NCBI RefSeq assembly: GCF_013403915.1
Contig: NZ_JABFDI010000012.1
Location: 62,001-126,000, forward strand
DNA: 64,000 nucleotides
Direction of reading: 5' to 3'
Origin: Winogradskyella pacifica
Lineage (GTDB): Bacteria; Bacteroidota; Bacteroidia; Flavobacteriales; Flavobacteriaceae
Shown here piece after piece: positions 25,141 through 34,873 of the stretch (positions are counted from its first letter, which is position 1; each line of letters starts with the position of its first letter). Both the position numbers and the translations under genes were made by a program. A model generated the notes under the pieces. The model saw only the letters and a list, made by a program, of their open reading frames with translations, had not been told where the DNA came from and ran no database searches.

Positions 25141-28100
25141 ATGACATACGATTTTAACAGTATAGAGAAAAAGTGGCAAGACCATTGGGCAAAAAACGAA
25201 ACTTTTAAAGCCTCAAACACCAGCGATAAACCAAAATATTACGTTTTAGATATGTTTCCTTATCCATCTGGAGCAGGTTTGCACGTTGGTCACCCATTAG
25301 GTTATATTGCTAGTGATATCTATGCACGTTACAAACGTCATAAAGGATTTAATGTCTTACATCCACAAGGCTATGACTCTTTTGGTTTACCAGCAGAGCA
25401 GTATGCCATTCAAACTGGTCAGCATCCTGCGGTAACTACCGAAGCGAATATAAAAACGTATCGTCGTCAGTTAGACCAGATTGGTTTTTCTTTCGATTGG
25501 AGTCGTGAAGTACGTACTTCTAATCCTGAATATTACAAATGGACCCAATGGATTTTCATTCAATTATTTGAATCTTGGTATAATAACGATTCAAATAAAG
25601 CGGAAGATATCGCAACATTGATTGAAAAATTTGCTACAGAAGGTAATGCAACGGTAAATGCCGCTTGTGATGAAAACATTGAATCATTTACATCTGAAGA
25701 CTGGAATTCTTATTCCTCAGAACAACAGCAAGACATCCTTTTAAAATATAGATTAACCTATTTAGCAGAAACGGAAGTGAACTGGTGTCCAGCATTAGGA
25801 ACCGTTTTAGCTAACGACGAAATTGTAAACGGAGTTTCAGAACGTGGCGGTCATGCTGTAGTGCGTAAAAAAATGACCCAATGGAGTATGCGTATTTCTG
25901 CTTATGCGGAACGTTTACTACAAGGTTTAGATACCATTGATTGGACCGATGCGTTAAAAGATATTCAAAAAAACTGGATTGGAAAATCGGTTGGAGCAAG
26001 TGTGACTTTTAATGTGAATGGACATGACGAGGTGATAGACGTCTTCACCACAAGACCAGATACTATTTTTGGAGTGTCTTTTATGACCTTAGCGCCAGAA
26101 CACGAATTAGTCTCAAGAATCACAACAGCTGAACAAAAAGAAGCCGTTGAAGCCTACATAGAAAAAACAGCGAAACGTAGCGAACGCGATCGTATGGCAG
26201 ATGTAAAAACCATTTCTGGTGTATTTACTGGCGCTTATGCAGAACATCCGTTTTCTAAAGAACCAATCCCCATCTGGATTGGCGATTACGTATTAGCAAG
26301 CTACGGAACAGGAGCTGTAATGGCGGTGCCTTGTGGAGACCAACGTGATTACGATTTTGCAAAGCATTTTGATATCGCCATTCCAAATATATTTGAAGGT
26401 GCCGATATTTCTGAAGAAGCTTTTGCGTCTAAAGACAATGTAAAAATTGCGAATAGTGATTTCCTAAACGGCATGAACTATAAAAAAGCCTCTAAACTCG
26501 CGATTTACCAATTAGAGCAATTAGGACAAGGCGAAGGTAAAACCAATTACCGTTTACGAGATGCGGTTTTCTCTCGTCAGCGTTATTGGGGAGAGCCATT
26601 CCCAGTGTATTACGTTAACGGTATGCCACAAATGATAGACAAAGCACATTTGCCTATTGTGTTGCCAGAAGTTGAAAAATATTTACCAACCGAAGAAGGC
26701 GAACCACCTTTAGGACGTGCAGATGTTTGGGCTTGGGATACAACTCAGTCTTTAGTTGTTAGTAATGAGTTGATAGACCATAAAACCGTATTTCCTTTAG
26801 AGCTTAATACAATGCCAGGTTGGGCAGGTAGTTCTTGGTATTTCTTCCGTTATATGGAAGACGCAGCTAATAGAGATGGTGTATTTGCAAGTGAAGACGC
26901 CCTTAAGTATTGGGAGAATGTAGATTTATATATTGGTGGTAGCGAACATGCTACAGGTCACCTACTCTATTCTCGTTTTTGGGTAAAATTATTGAAAGAT
27001 CGCGGTTTTGTTAATGTTGAAGAGCCTTTTAAAAAGTTGATTAACCAAGGGATGATACTTGGGACTAGTGCTTTTGTTTATAGAGTTGATCTTTTATCTC
27101 ATTTATCTACAACATCAAAAGATTTTAAAGACCCTAGCTTAAGCAAAGCTCTTTATATTTCATATGATAGCTTTAAGAAATATGAAGACTTATATAAATT
27201 TATACTAAGTTCAAAAATTTCTGCAGAAGATAAGAACACATTTGCCAATGGTAATGGTTTCACTAAAGGTTTAGCTAGCATTATTGAAGATACTGTATTT
27301 TTCGATTTATTAAACGATGATCAAAAAGAGACTATAAGTACTTTTCAAGAATTATATAAAGCAGTTCAAAAAGATATATATAGTCAGAATACAGGTGCAA
27401 TCATTGAAGGCCTTAATTTTTCAGCTATTCATGTAAAAGTACAATATGTAAATGCTTCGGATGAGTTAGATATTGAAGGTTTAAAAACTGATGGAGAATT
27501 TGGTGAAGATTTTAAAGATGCTGAATTTATAAGTGAAGATGGAGTCTATAAAGTTGGTAGAGATGTCGAAAAAATGTCTAAATCTAAATATAACGTCGTC
27601 AATCCAGATAGTATTTGTGCCGACTACGGAGCAGACAGTCTAAGATTGTATGAAATGTTCTTAGGACCATTAGAGCAATACAAGCCTTGGAATACCGCTG
27701 GTATTACAGGAGTCCATAACTTCCTTAAAAAACTATGGAAATTATATGTTGGTGATGATGGCCTAAAAGTTAATAATGCACAACCGACTGCAGACAACTT
27801 AAAAACATTACATAAAACGATTAAAAAGGTTGAAGAAGACATTGAGAATTTCTCTTTCAATACGTCGGTTTCTACTTTTATGATTGCTGTAAATGAATTA
27901 ACAGCTCAGAAGTGTACAAGCAAAGATATTTTAGAACCTTTATTGATTTTAATTTCTCCTTATGCTCCGCATATTGCTGAGCATTTATATGCTTGTATTC
28001 ATTTTAATAAAATAATTGAAGTAGAAAACCTACCAAAGGATTTCGAAGGAATCTCCACTTTAGATTTCCCAGAATTTGACGCAAGTCACTTAGTAGAAAG

Positions 28101-28287
28101 CAGCAAAAAATATCCAATTTCTTTTAATGGTAAAATGCGTTTCACGCTAGAATTACCAATGGATATGAGTAAAGACGATATTGAAAAAACCGTTATGGCT
28201 CACGAAAAAACAATTGCACAATTAGAAGGTAGAACACCTAAAAAAGTGATTGTAGTGCCTGGTAAAATTGTAAATATTGTTGGGTAA
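25141..28287 (+). CDS. leuS: Leucyl-tRNA synthetase with an unusual insertion
   Basis: A 1048-residue class I aminoacyl-tRNA synthetase. The HIGH signature is HVGH (residues 48-51), KMSKS is at 811-815, and the editing domain contains FTTRPDTIFGVSF. The start ATG at 25141 is preceded by an in-frame GTG at 25120 that adds nothing family-like. Residues about 650-760 are a charged, Lys/Ser/Asp-rich segment between GTSAFVYR and NASDELDIEG. My memory of flavobacterial LeuRS has only about 25-30 residues there, so this looks like an insertion of about 80 residues near the leucine-specific domain, with A/T-ending codons. The C-terminus VPGKIVNIVG is typical. Confidence 0.96.
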   Translation: MTYDFNSIEKKWQDHWAKNETFKASNTSDKPKYYVLDMFPYPSGAGLHVGHPLGYIASDIYARYKRHKGFNVLHPQGYDSFGLPAEQYAIQTGQHPAVTTEANIKTYRRQLDQIGFSFDWSREVRTSNPEYYKWTQWIFIQLFESWYNNDSNKAEDIATLIEKFATEGNATVNAACDENIESFTSEDWNSYSSEQQQDILLKYRLTYLAETEVNWCPALGTVLANDEIVNGVSERGGHAVVRKKMTQWSMRISAYAERLLQGLDTIDWTDALKDIQKNWIGKSVGASVTFNVNGHDEVIDVFTTRPDTIFGVSFMTLAPEHELVSRITTAEQKEAVEAYIEKTAKRSERDRMADVKTISGVFTGAYAEHPFSKEPIPIWIGDYVLASYGTGAVMAVPCGDQRDYDFAKHFDIAIPNIFEGADISEEAFASKDNVKIANSDFLNGMNYKKASKLAIYQLEQLGQGEGKTNYRLRDAVFSRQRYWGEPFPVYYVNGMPQMIDKAHLPIVLPEVEKYLPTEEGEPPLGRADVWAWDTTQSLVVSNELIDHKTVFPLELNTMPGWAGSSWYFFRYMEDAANRDGVFASEDALKYWENVDLYIGGSEHATGHLLYSRFWVKLLKDRGFVNVEEPFKKLINQGMILGTSAFVYRVDLLSHLSTTSKDFKDPSLSKALYISYDSFKKYEDLYKFILSSKISAEDKNTFANGNGFTKGLASIIEDTVFFDLLNDDQKETISTFQELYKAVQKDIYSQNTGAIIEGLNFSAIHVKVQYVNASDELDIEGLKTDGEFGEDFKDAEFISEDGVYKVGRDVEKMSKSKYNVVNPDSICADYGADSLRLYEMFLGPLEQYKPWNTAGITGVHNFLKKLWKLYVGDDGLKVNNAQPTADNLKTLHKTIKKVEEDIENFSFNTSVSTFMIAVNELTAQKCTSKDILEPLLILISPYAPHIAEHLYACIHFNKIIEVENLPKDFEGISTLDFPEFDASHLVESSKKYPISFNGKMRFTLELPMDMSKDDIEKTVMAHEKTIAQLEGRTPKKVIVVPGKIVNIVG

Positions 28288-29248
28288 ACTTCTAAAACAT
28301 ATCATCATAACTTTGTTGCCAATTATAAGTTGGTCTCAAAGTTATGTTGGTACGGTTTCTAACTATCCTATTCATTTAGAACTTAGTAGTTATCCACATG
28401 ATAACGACTCCACTTCTGGCGAATTAGAAGGCTATTATTTTTACGATTCTAAATTGATTAGCATTCCTCTAAAAGGACGCTATAATGATGAATCTATCAC
28501 TTTAATTGATGGTTATTATTTCAGTCCTGACAGAGTTAGTGATGCTGATGAAGTTTTTCGATTAACTAAAAAAGGCAATCAACTTATTGGACATCTTACT
28601 TTAAAAGAGGAAACCCATAATGTTATTTTAACTGAAACAGAACAAGAGCCTTTAGAGGAATTCAGAAATCCTAAACTGACATTTATTAAAGATAGTATCG
28701 TTAATTACAAGGACAAACAGTTAGTTTGGTTTCATGAAAAATATTCTAAGCTCCCCTTATTTAGATTAGGCAACGGATTTTCAAAAGAACAACGTGCGGT
28801 ATTTAATCCTATTCTAGATGCTATTCATTTGGAAGATGCCAAAGATAATTTAGATTGTAATTCTTGGTTCGAAATTTCATACGACATCAACCTCGTCGAT
28901 AGTAAATTTATAAGTTATTTAAAATATTACAGTGTCTATTGTGGTGGCGCGCATCCTGCTCATGGCAATGTTGCTTATAATTTTAATCTTGAAGACTTAA
29001 AAGTTATTGAGAAGATTGAATCGTTATATCCAAAGGTTGATTTCTTTCAAAAGTTAAAAACCAAATATGATAATACAGAAGCTGATCTACAGGAAGAATG
29101 CGAAACCTTTGTTGACGACAGTTATTGGCAATACAAAACATGGAATTTAACACCCGAAGGTGTACTACTTATTCCTAGTTATCCGCACGCTTTAACACCT
29201 TGCGAAGAAAATTATTTTTTAAGTTATTCTGAACTTACCAAAGCCTAG
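28277..29248 (+). CDS. Secreted protein with DUF3298/RsiV-like C-terminal part
   Basis: A 323-residue protein whose TTG start (28277 or 28280) overlaps the end of leuS by about 10 bases. A short signal peptide (to about residue 21) is followed by a domain with repeated strands (IHLELSSYPHD, ITLIDGYYFSPD). The C-terminal half has YYSVYCGGAHPAHGNVAYN, the hallmark segment of DUF3298/RsiV-like periplasmic domains, and conserved Cys. The overlap with leuS is probably incidental to tight packing. Function unknown; a periplasmic binding or sensing role is only a guess. Confidence 0.75.
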   Translation: MLGKLLKHIIITLLPIISWSQSYVGTVSNYPIHLELSSYPHDNDSTSGELEGYYFYDSKLISIPLKGRYNDESITLIDGYYFSPDRVSDADEVFRLTKKGNQLIGHLTLKEETHNVILTETEQEPLEEFRNPKLTFIKDSIVNYKDKQLVWFHEKYSKLPLFRLGNGFSKEQRAVFNPILDAIHLEDAKDNLDCNSWFEISYDINLVDSKFISYLKYYSVYCGGAHPAHGNVAYNFNLEDLKVIEKIESLYPKVDFFQKLKTKYDNTEADLQEECETFVDDSYWQYKTWNLTPEGVLLIPSYPHALTPCEENYFLSYSELTKA

Positions 29249-29252
29249 CCTT

Positions 29253-29681
29253 ATGATTTCAGATAAACCATCTTTAGAGAAACCAACACCAAGAAAGAAG
29301 CCTAAGCAGTTAAAGGATTATTTTGATTTTCGTAATAATCAGATCAATCAAATTGGTTTGATACTTTTTTCTGCATTTATAATTAGCACCTCTATACATT
29401 TCTTTTTTGAAGAACGTTTTACCGAAGCGCAGTGGCAAACACAACCCATGACGCGTCATAAAATTGTAAATGACCTTATTGACTCTCGTGTTTTATTGAA
29501 CGAATCGAAACCCAATGTCATAAAACGCTTAGGTCAGCCAAGTTATATTTTAACTAAAGACATCATATTATATGAGCTTGGCTTAGCGCCACAATTTAAC
29601 AGCGACCAAGTAGAACATCTCTATATTGAGTTTAGTAATGAGAAGGTTTCTAAAGTGTCTTTAACACTGTATGACTACTAA
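29253..29681 (+). CDS. Hypothetical membrane-anchored protein
   Basis: A 142-residue protein with a basic, Pro/Lys-rich N-terminus, one transmembrane helix (IGLILFSAFIISTSIHFFF) and a periplasmic part. VIKRLGQPSYILTKDIILYELG resembles the SmpA/OmlA-like 'small lipoprotein' fold in which a Gly-x-Pro follows a short helix. It begins four bases after the previous stop, so the pair is likely co-transcribed. No family assigned with confidence. Confidence 0.65.
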   Translation: MISDKPSLEKPTPRKKPKQLKDYFDFRNNQINQIGLILFSAFIISTSIHFFFEERFTEAQWQTQPMTRHKIVNDLIDSRVLLNESKPNVIKRLGQPSYILTKDIILYELGLAPQFNSDQVEHLYIEFSNEKVSKVSLTLYDY

Positions 29682-30030
29682 TGCCTCAGCTTTAACCCTA
29701 TGTTTATTTGTAACATTGTTTAGAGCATCAATATTCACAACACCACTTCCTCCAAGATTTCTATCATTATCCTAATATCATATTGCCCTCAAAGACAACT
29801 CGATTTTTAAGAGTTTTCAAAATTAAAGCGTCATAATACTGATTTCATAAAAATAAAATCATCGTTATATTAAAATTTGCACAGCTAGTTTTTTTGATGG
29901 TACTTTCTTACTCATATTAATCTCAGAATCTACAAAACACATGAAATGAGCTTAATTAAAAAATTGAATCTAATCGATAATTTAATTAGCGAATTCCATT
30001 TGACAGATTTATTAAATTAAAAAAAAACCT
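29682..30030. other. Gene-free stretch before ald
   Basis: About 350 AT-rich bases with no coding sequence, hairpin or recognised repeat that I can support. It presumably holds the ald promoter; no exact TANNTTTG at a convincing distance was found (a near match lies around 29868-29879). Confidence 0.5.
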
Positions 30031-31131
30031 ATGAAAATCGGAGTTCCAAAGGAAATCAAAAACAATGAAAACAGAGTTGGTATGACACCATCTGGCGTTT
30101 TCGAGCTAACAAAAAACAAACACACAGTCTATGTTCAGAAAGATGCTGGTTTTGGTAGTGGATTTTCGGATTTAGATTATATAAATGCTGGAGCCATAGT
30201 GTTAGAAACTATAACCGATGTTTATACGTCTAGCGACATGATTGTAAAGGTAAAAGAACCCATTGAAGAAGAATATCCTTTAATACAATCGCATCATGTG
30301 GTATTTACCTATTTTCATTTTGCGTCTAGCGAACCTTTAACAAAAGCCATGTTAAAAAGCGAATCGGTTTGTATTGCCTACGAAACGGTTGAAGATAAAG
30401 ATGGCACACTTCCATTATTAACACCAATGTCTGAAGTTGCCGGAAGAATGGCGATTCAACAAGGTGCTAAATATTTAGAAAAACCGATTAAAGGTCGTGG
30501 TGTATTATTAGGTGGAGTGCCAGGTGTACCACCGGGTCGTGTTTTAGTTTTGGGTGCTGGTATCGTTGGTATCCAAGCAGCTAAAATGGCTGCGGGTTTA
30601 GGTGCTCATGTTACTGTTATGGACATCAATATGAAACAACTGCGTTATGTAAACGACGTTATGCCTAGCCATGTGGTGACTGAATTTTCAAGTGAATATA
30701 ATATTAGAAGACGTATAAAAGATCATGATTTAATTATTGGTGGCGTCTTAGTAAGAGGAGCAAAAGCACCGAAACTAATTACAAGAGATATGCTTAAAGA
30801 TATGCGCCCAGGCACTGTTTTGGTAGATGTCGCTGTAGATCAAGGTGGTTGTATGGAAACCACAAAAGCAACAACACACGAGGACCCAACATTTATTATT
30901 GATGATGTTGTACATTATTGTGTCGCTAATATGCCAGGAGCTGTGCCCTACACGTCAACTTTAGCTTTAACTAATGTTACCTTACCTTATGTATTACGTT
31001 TAGCAAATCAGGGTTGGGAAACGGCATGTAAAAATGACGAAACCTTAGCAAAAGGATTAAACATTGTTAAAGGCAAAATCGTTTATGAAGAAATCGCTGA
31101 AGCCTTCAATTGGTCTGTTGATGCGATGTAA
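30031..31131 (+). CDS. ald: Alanine dehydrogenase
   Basis: A 366-residue NAD-dependent cytoplasmic enzyme that interconverts L-alanine and pyruvate plus ammonia. The N-terminus KIGVPKEIKNNENRVGMTP and the substrate region KVKEPIEEEY are diagnostic. The Rossmann motif VLGAGIVGIQAAKMA and CVANMPGAVPYTST near the C-terminus complete the family signature. Length is normal. It is transcribed alone from a long AT-rich leader. Confidence 0.97.
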   Translation: MKIGVPKEIKNNENRVGMTPSGVFELTKNKHTVYVQKDAGFGSGFSDLDYINAGAIVLETITDVYTSSDMIVKVKEPIEEEYPLIQSHHVVFTYFHFASSEPLTKAMLKSESVCIAYETVEDKDGTLPLLTPMSEVAGRMAIQQGAKYLEKPIKGRGVLLGGVPGVPPGRVLVLGAGIVGIQAAKMAAGLGAHVTVMDINMKQLRYVNDVMPSHVVTEFSSEYNIRRRIKDHDLIIGGVLVRGAKAPKLITRDMLKDMRPGTVLVDVAVDQGGCMETTKATTHEDPTFIIDDVVHYCVANMPGAVPYTSTLALTNVTLPYVLRLANQGWETACKNDETLAKGLNIVKGKIVYEEIAEAFNWSVDAM

Positions 31132-31236
31132 AGTAAGCCATTGTCATCTAAAATCCTGACAAAATTTCTTAACTCAAATTTGGCTCATTATTTGCAATTC
31201 ATTTATTAAATTTACATGAATTAAAAATTTCAAATT

Positions 31237-31941
31237 ATGAGTGGAATGATAGGATATTACATACTAATTGGTGCTATTGCTTTAGTGAGCTGGTTAGTGA
31301 GTAATCAACTTAAAAAGAAATTTGCCAAATACTCTAAAATTCAATTACGAAATGGTTTATCTGGTAGAGAAATTGCAGAAAAAATGTTGGCGGATAATGG
31401 TATTACTGATGTAGAGGTTATTTCTACACCAGGACAATTAACAGATCATTACAATCCAAAAAATAAAACAGTAAACTTAAGCGAGTCTGTTTATAATCAA
31501 AGAAACGCTGCTTCGGCTGCTGTTGCTGCTCACGAATGTGGACACGCCGTACAACACGCACAAGCTTATAGTGCTTTAGGTATGCGTTCGGCATTAGTGC
31601 CAATTGTAAGTGTTACTTCTGGAATGTCGCAATGGTTAGTCATTGGTGGTTTAATCTTAGGTGCCGCTGCAGGAGTTGGTTTAGGGTATTGGGTAGCCGT
31701 TGCTGGTTTAGTTTTTATGGGCTTTGCAACACTATTTAGCTTTATTACCTTACCTGTAGAATACGACGCAAGTAACAGAGCTTTGGCTTGGTTAAAAAAC
31801 AAAAACATGCTTACACCAGACGAATACAAAGGTTCTGAAGATGCGTTGAAATGGGCAGCTAGAACGTATTTGGTTGCTGCAATAGGTGCATTAGCGTCTT
31901 TATTGTATTGGGCATTGCAAGTATTTGGAGGTAGAGATTAA
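31237..31941 (+). CDS. YugP-type zinc metallopeptidase
   Basis: A 234-residue inner-membrane peptidase. The zinc motif HECGH is at residues 99-103 in AVAAHECGHAVQHA, following STPGQLTDHYNPKNKTVNLSE, which is the family's typical segment. An N-terminal helix, two more at about 128-175 and a C-terminal one anchor it. The YugP family is widespread but its substrate is unknown. It is followed by its own terminator. Confidence 0.93.
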   Translation: MSGMIGYYILIGAIALVSWLVSNQLKKKFAKYSKIQLRNGLSGREIAEKMLADNGITDVEVISTPGQLTDHYNPKNKTVNLSESVYNQRNAASAAVAAHECGHAVQHAQAYSALGMRSALVPIVSVTSGMSQWLVIGGLILGAAAGVGLGYWVAVAGLVFMGFATLFSFITLPVEYDASNRALAWLKNKNMLTPDEYKGSEDALKWAARTYLVAAIGALASLLYWALQVFGGRD

Positions 31942-31966
31942 TAACTTAAAACATATACATACAATT

Positions 31967-31995
31967 AAAGCTCTGAGTAATCGGAGCTTTTTTTA
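31967..31995 (+). terminator. Rho-independent terminator after the YugP-type peptidase
   Basis: AAAGCTCTGA and TCGGAGCTTTTTTT form a stem of about 9 bp with a T-run, 26 bases past the stop. Confidence 0.8.
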
Positions 31996-32053
31996 TTTGA
32001 AATACTATTGAAATTACATACATTAGTTAAACTAACCAATCCTTAAATCTAAA

Positions 32054-32761
32054 ATGGAACAACAATTCCCAGGAAAAATTATGATCGGCAGTCTATCTGA
32101 AGTTGATCGTGTTGCTTTTTACAAAAAAACATATTCACATGTGGCCGGCGGTGTGCTTGTCTTTATTTTGTTTGAATACCTTTTACTCCAAAGTGAAATG
32201 GTCGTCAGTTTTATGCTCTCTATGACACAAGGCTATAAATGGCTATTGTTACTAGGAGGTTTTATGTTAGCCACAAATTATGCTGAAGGCATGGCTATGA
32301 AAACAACCGATAAAAACATGCAGTACCTAGCCTATGGTATTTATATATTTTTTGAAGCTTTAATTTTTGTCCCAATGCTATATATGGTAACAGAATTAAT
32401 GGGACCTTCTGGTTCAGATGTTCTTTATCAAGCTTCTATAGTGACTTTAGCACTGTTTACAGGTTTATCTGCAGCAGTATTAATGACAAAAACTGATTTT
32501 TCATTTCTAAAAACAGGATTAACTATTGGGTTTTTCATTGCTATTGGATTAATCGTTGCTGGAACCCTATTTGGTTTTGACCTAGGCTTATGGTTTTCTG
32601 TTGGGATGTGTCTGTTAGCTGGTGGATCGATCTTATATCAAACATCTAATTTGGTAAAAACTTATGGAGTGGAAGATTACATTCCTGCAGCCTTAGGTTT
32701 GTTTGCTTCATTAATGTTATTGTTTTGGTATATCCTTAGAATATTTATGTCTAGAGATTAA
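32054..32761 (+). CDS. Bax inhibitor-1/YccA-like membrane protein
   Basis: A 235-residue inner-membrane protein with seven hydrophobic helices, in the BI-1/YccA (TMBIM) family. An N-terminal cytosolic segment with VDRVAFYKKTYSHVAGG is followed by helices such as MQYLAYGIYIFFEALIFVPM and GLTIGFFIAIGLIVAGTLFG. Bacterial members act as ion channels or FtsH modulators; nothing here decides between them. The terminator downstream has the same stem as the one at 33102. Confidence 0.88.
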   Translation: MEQQFPGKIMIGSLSEVDRVAFYKKTYSHVAGGVLVFILFEYLLLQSEMVVSFMLSMTQGYKWLLLLGGFMLATNYAEGMAMKTTDKNMQYLAYGIYIFFEALIFVPMLYMVTELMGPSGSDVLYQASIVTLALFTGLSAAVLMTKTDFSFLKTGLTIGFFIAIGLIVAGTLFGFDLGLWFSVGMCLLAGGSILYQTSNLVKTYGVEDYIPAALGLFASLMLLFWYILRIFMSRD

Positions 32762-32783
32762 TACCAACTCGTATATAATTTAC

Positions 32784-32816
32784 AAAAGCCCAACTAAAAA
32801 TCTTAGTTGGGCTTTT
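32784..32816 (+). terminator. Terminator after the BI-1-like gene (twin of 33102)
   Basis: AAAAGCCCAACTAA pairs with TTAGTTGGGCTTTT. The outer 12 bp and the downstream bases TTTTCTA are identical to those at 33102-33134. Confidence 0.9.
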
Positions 32817-32924
32817 CTATTAAGTAATTTATTTTATCTCCAATTATGTTAAAAAAACCAAAATAAAGGTAATATAGCATATAATTATATTAAATCTGTT
32901 GTTTTCTAAAGCTTATAAGTGGCG

Positions 32925-32932
32925 TAAATTTG
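32925..32932 (+). promoter_or_regulatory. -7 promoter element of the 35-residue ORF
   Basis: TAAATTTG is an exact TANNTTTG match; a TTG at 32899-32901 lies 23 bases upstream, within the range accepted for Bacteroidota sigma factor. The small ORF starts 40 bases downstream. Confidence 0.6.
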
Positions 32933-32972
32933 CACCCGCTTTAAAAAGCACAATACATTAAATATAAAAATT

Positions 32973-33080
32973 ATGAAAACAAGTAACAGAACAGTAACAG
33001 AGAGTAAAGTAGGAACGAAAACGTTAAAATTTAGTAACGCAAGTTCACTAGTTTGGAATACAAAAAGACGTTACAGATAG
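32973..33080 (+). CDS. Small basic protein of 35 residues, unknown
   Basis: An ATG at 32973 opens a 35-codon frame (starting MKTSNRTVTESKVG, ending VWNTKRRYR) that is basic and rich in Ser/Thr/Lys/Arg, with no signal peptide or hydrophobic helix. It has its own promoter-like -7 element and sits between two terminators with identical stems, so a separate transcript of about 200 bases is likely. Whether the product is a protein or the RNA itself is the functional molecule is open. No family recognised. Confidence 0.5.
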   Translation: MKTSNRTVTESKVGTKTLKFSNASSLVWNTKRRYR

Positions 33081-33101
33081 ATATAAATTTACTTTAAAAG
33101 T

Positions 33102-33134
33102 AAAAAGCCCAACTGAAATTTCAGTTGGGCTTTT
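33102..33134. terminator. Bidirectional terminator (twin of 32784)
   Basis: AAAAAGCCCAACTGAAATTT / TTCAGTTGGGCTTTT forms a long stem. It ends the small ORF transcript on the plus strand and lies just beyond the RNase G stop on the minus strand, so it can serve both. Confidence 0.9.
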
Positions 33135-33144
33135 CTAATAGATA

Positions 33145-34683
33145 TTATTCAATTTTGTCACCATTTTTATCGTAAAAATGATATTCAAGATAAGTGTAAG
33201 CATCTCTAGGTAAAATTTTCACCCATTTTTTATGTTCAATAAACCACTTTGAACGCACTGATGGAAACCCTTTGGTTAAAAAGGCCGCTATAAAAGGATG
33301 TGTATTAAGAGTCACCTTTTTATAGTCTTTTTTCAAAATCCGTTGTAGGTCTTGATTAATACGTTCCACCACTTTAATTGGTGCTTCGATTTCATCGCCT
33401 AATACATTAGGATTTTCTTCTTTCGTTTTAATATTGCGTTCTGGCCTAACGCGCTGTCTGGTTATTTGCACTAATCCAAACTTACTCGGCGGCAATATTT
33501 TATGCTTTGCTTTATCATCTTTCATCTCATCTCTAAGATAATTATAAAGCTTTTTTCTGTTTTCTGCTTTTCCCATATCGATAAAATCGATAACGATAAT
33601 GCCTCCCATATCACGTAAACGCAATTGTCTGGCAATTTCTTGAGCAGAAATCATGTTGACTTCTAAAGCCGTATCTTCTTGGTTCTTCTCTTTATTAGAG
33701 CGATTACCACTGTTTACGTCTACAACATGAAGCGCTTCGGTATGTTCTATAACCAAATAAGCCCCTCTTGACATAGATACTGTACGACCAAATGATGTTT
33801 TTATTTGGCGTTCGATACCAAATTTTTCGAAAATAGGGCCATTTTTGTGATACTTCACTATGGATTCCTTGTTCGGTGCAATTTGCTGCACATAATCTTT
33901 TACTTGTACATACATTTCTTCATCATCTACAATAATACCAGAGAATGAATCATTAAAAATATCTCTCAAAATTGAGGATGCTTTGTTCATTTCTCCCAAT
34001 ACTTTAGTTGGGTGATGTGCTTTGTACAATTTTTTACACATTGCTGTCCATCGATCCAGCAAATTCTGTAAATCACTATCGAGCTCGGCAACTTTCTTGC
34101 CTTCAGCTACTGTACGAATAATAACCCCAAAACCTTTAGGAGTGATACTTTTAACGAGTCTTTTAAGGCGGTCTTTTTCTTCTTGCGATTCAATTTTTTG
34201 AGAAATTGAAATACGGTTAGAAAAAGGCACCAAGACAATGTATCTTCCAGCAATAGACAGTTCTGAGCTAATGCGTGGTCCCTTAGTAGAGATTGGTTCC
34301 TTTACTACTTGTACTAAAATGGATTGATTAGATTTTATGGCATTTGCAATGCTGCCATTTTTATCTAAATCCTTTTCCATAGGAAAGTCCTTAAGGGTAT
34401 AATCCTTTAATTTTCCTGTGCTTACACGTTTAATGAATTTTAAAAGCGAAGGCATTTGCGGTCCTAGATCATGATAGTGTAAAAAACCATCTTTCTCATA
34501 GCCGACGTTAACAAACGCGGCGTTTAGACCAGGAATGACTTTGCGTATTTTGGCAATAAAAATATCACCAACCGCAAAGTTATTATCCTCTTCGTCTTTG
34601 TGTAATTCAATAAGTTTTCCATCTTTTAATAAGGCAAAATCAACAATATCTGAACTCGATCTTACGATTAATTCCTTGTTCAT
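33145..34683 (-). CDS. rng: RNase E/G family ribonuclease
   Basis: A 512-residue endoribonuclease of the RNase G type, involved in rRNA processing and mRNA decay. The N-terminal S1-like domain (FAVGDIFIAKIRKVIPGLNA) is followed by the catalytic region with metal-binding DVNSGNRSN and GGIIVIDFIDMGKAENR. The C-terminal part is short, without the long scaffold tail of E. coli RNase E, which is why I call it RNase G-like. Length is normal for Bacteroidota. Upstream, on the same strand, are the 29-residue basic protein and HU. Confidence 0.94.
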   Translation of the reverse strand: MNKELIVRSSSDIVDFALLKDGKLIELHKDEEDNNFAVGDIFIAKIRKVIPGLNAAFVNVGYEKDGFLHYHDLGPQMPSLLKFIKRVSTGKLKDYTLKDFPMEKDLDKNGSIANAIKSNQSILVQVVKEPISTKGPRISSELSIAGRYIVLVPFSNRISISQKIESQEEKDRLKRLVKSITPKGFGVIIRTVAEGKKVAELDSDLQNLLDRWTAMCKKLYKAHHPTKVLGEMNKASSILRDIFNDSFSGIIVDDEEMYVQVKDYVQQIAPNKESIVKYHKNGPIFEKFGIERQIKTSFGRTVSMSRGAYLVIEHTEALHVVDVNSGNRSNKEKNQEDTALEVNMISAQEIARQLRLRDMGGIIVIDFIDMGKAENRKKLYNYLRDEMKDDKAKHKILPPSKFGLVQITRQRVRPERNIKTKEENPNVLGDEIEAPIKVVERINQDLQRILKKDYKKVTLNTHPFIAAFLTKGFPSVRSKWFIEHKKWVKILPRDAYTYLEYHFYDKNGDKIE

Positions 34684-34873
34684 AATGTTAATTTATATCT
34701 AGCTCTTCATTGAGATAGATGGATTTCACTAAATTATTTGACACAGGTCTCCCGATTCTAAGTATCGGGAATACCAACAAATTTGGCAACACTCTATTAA
34801 ATGCCGCAAATTCTATATCAAAGAACGTTTCTCTAAAACTGAAAAAAGTAGTTATAAAACTACTTTTAACAAT

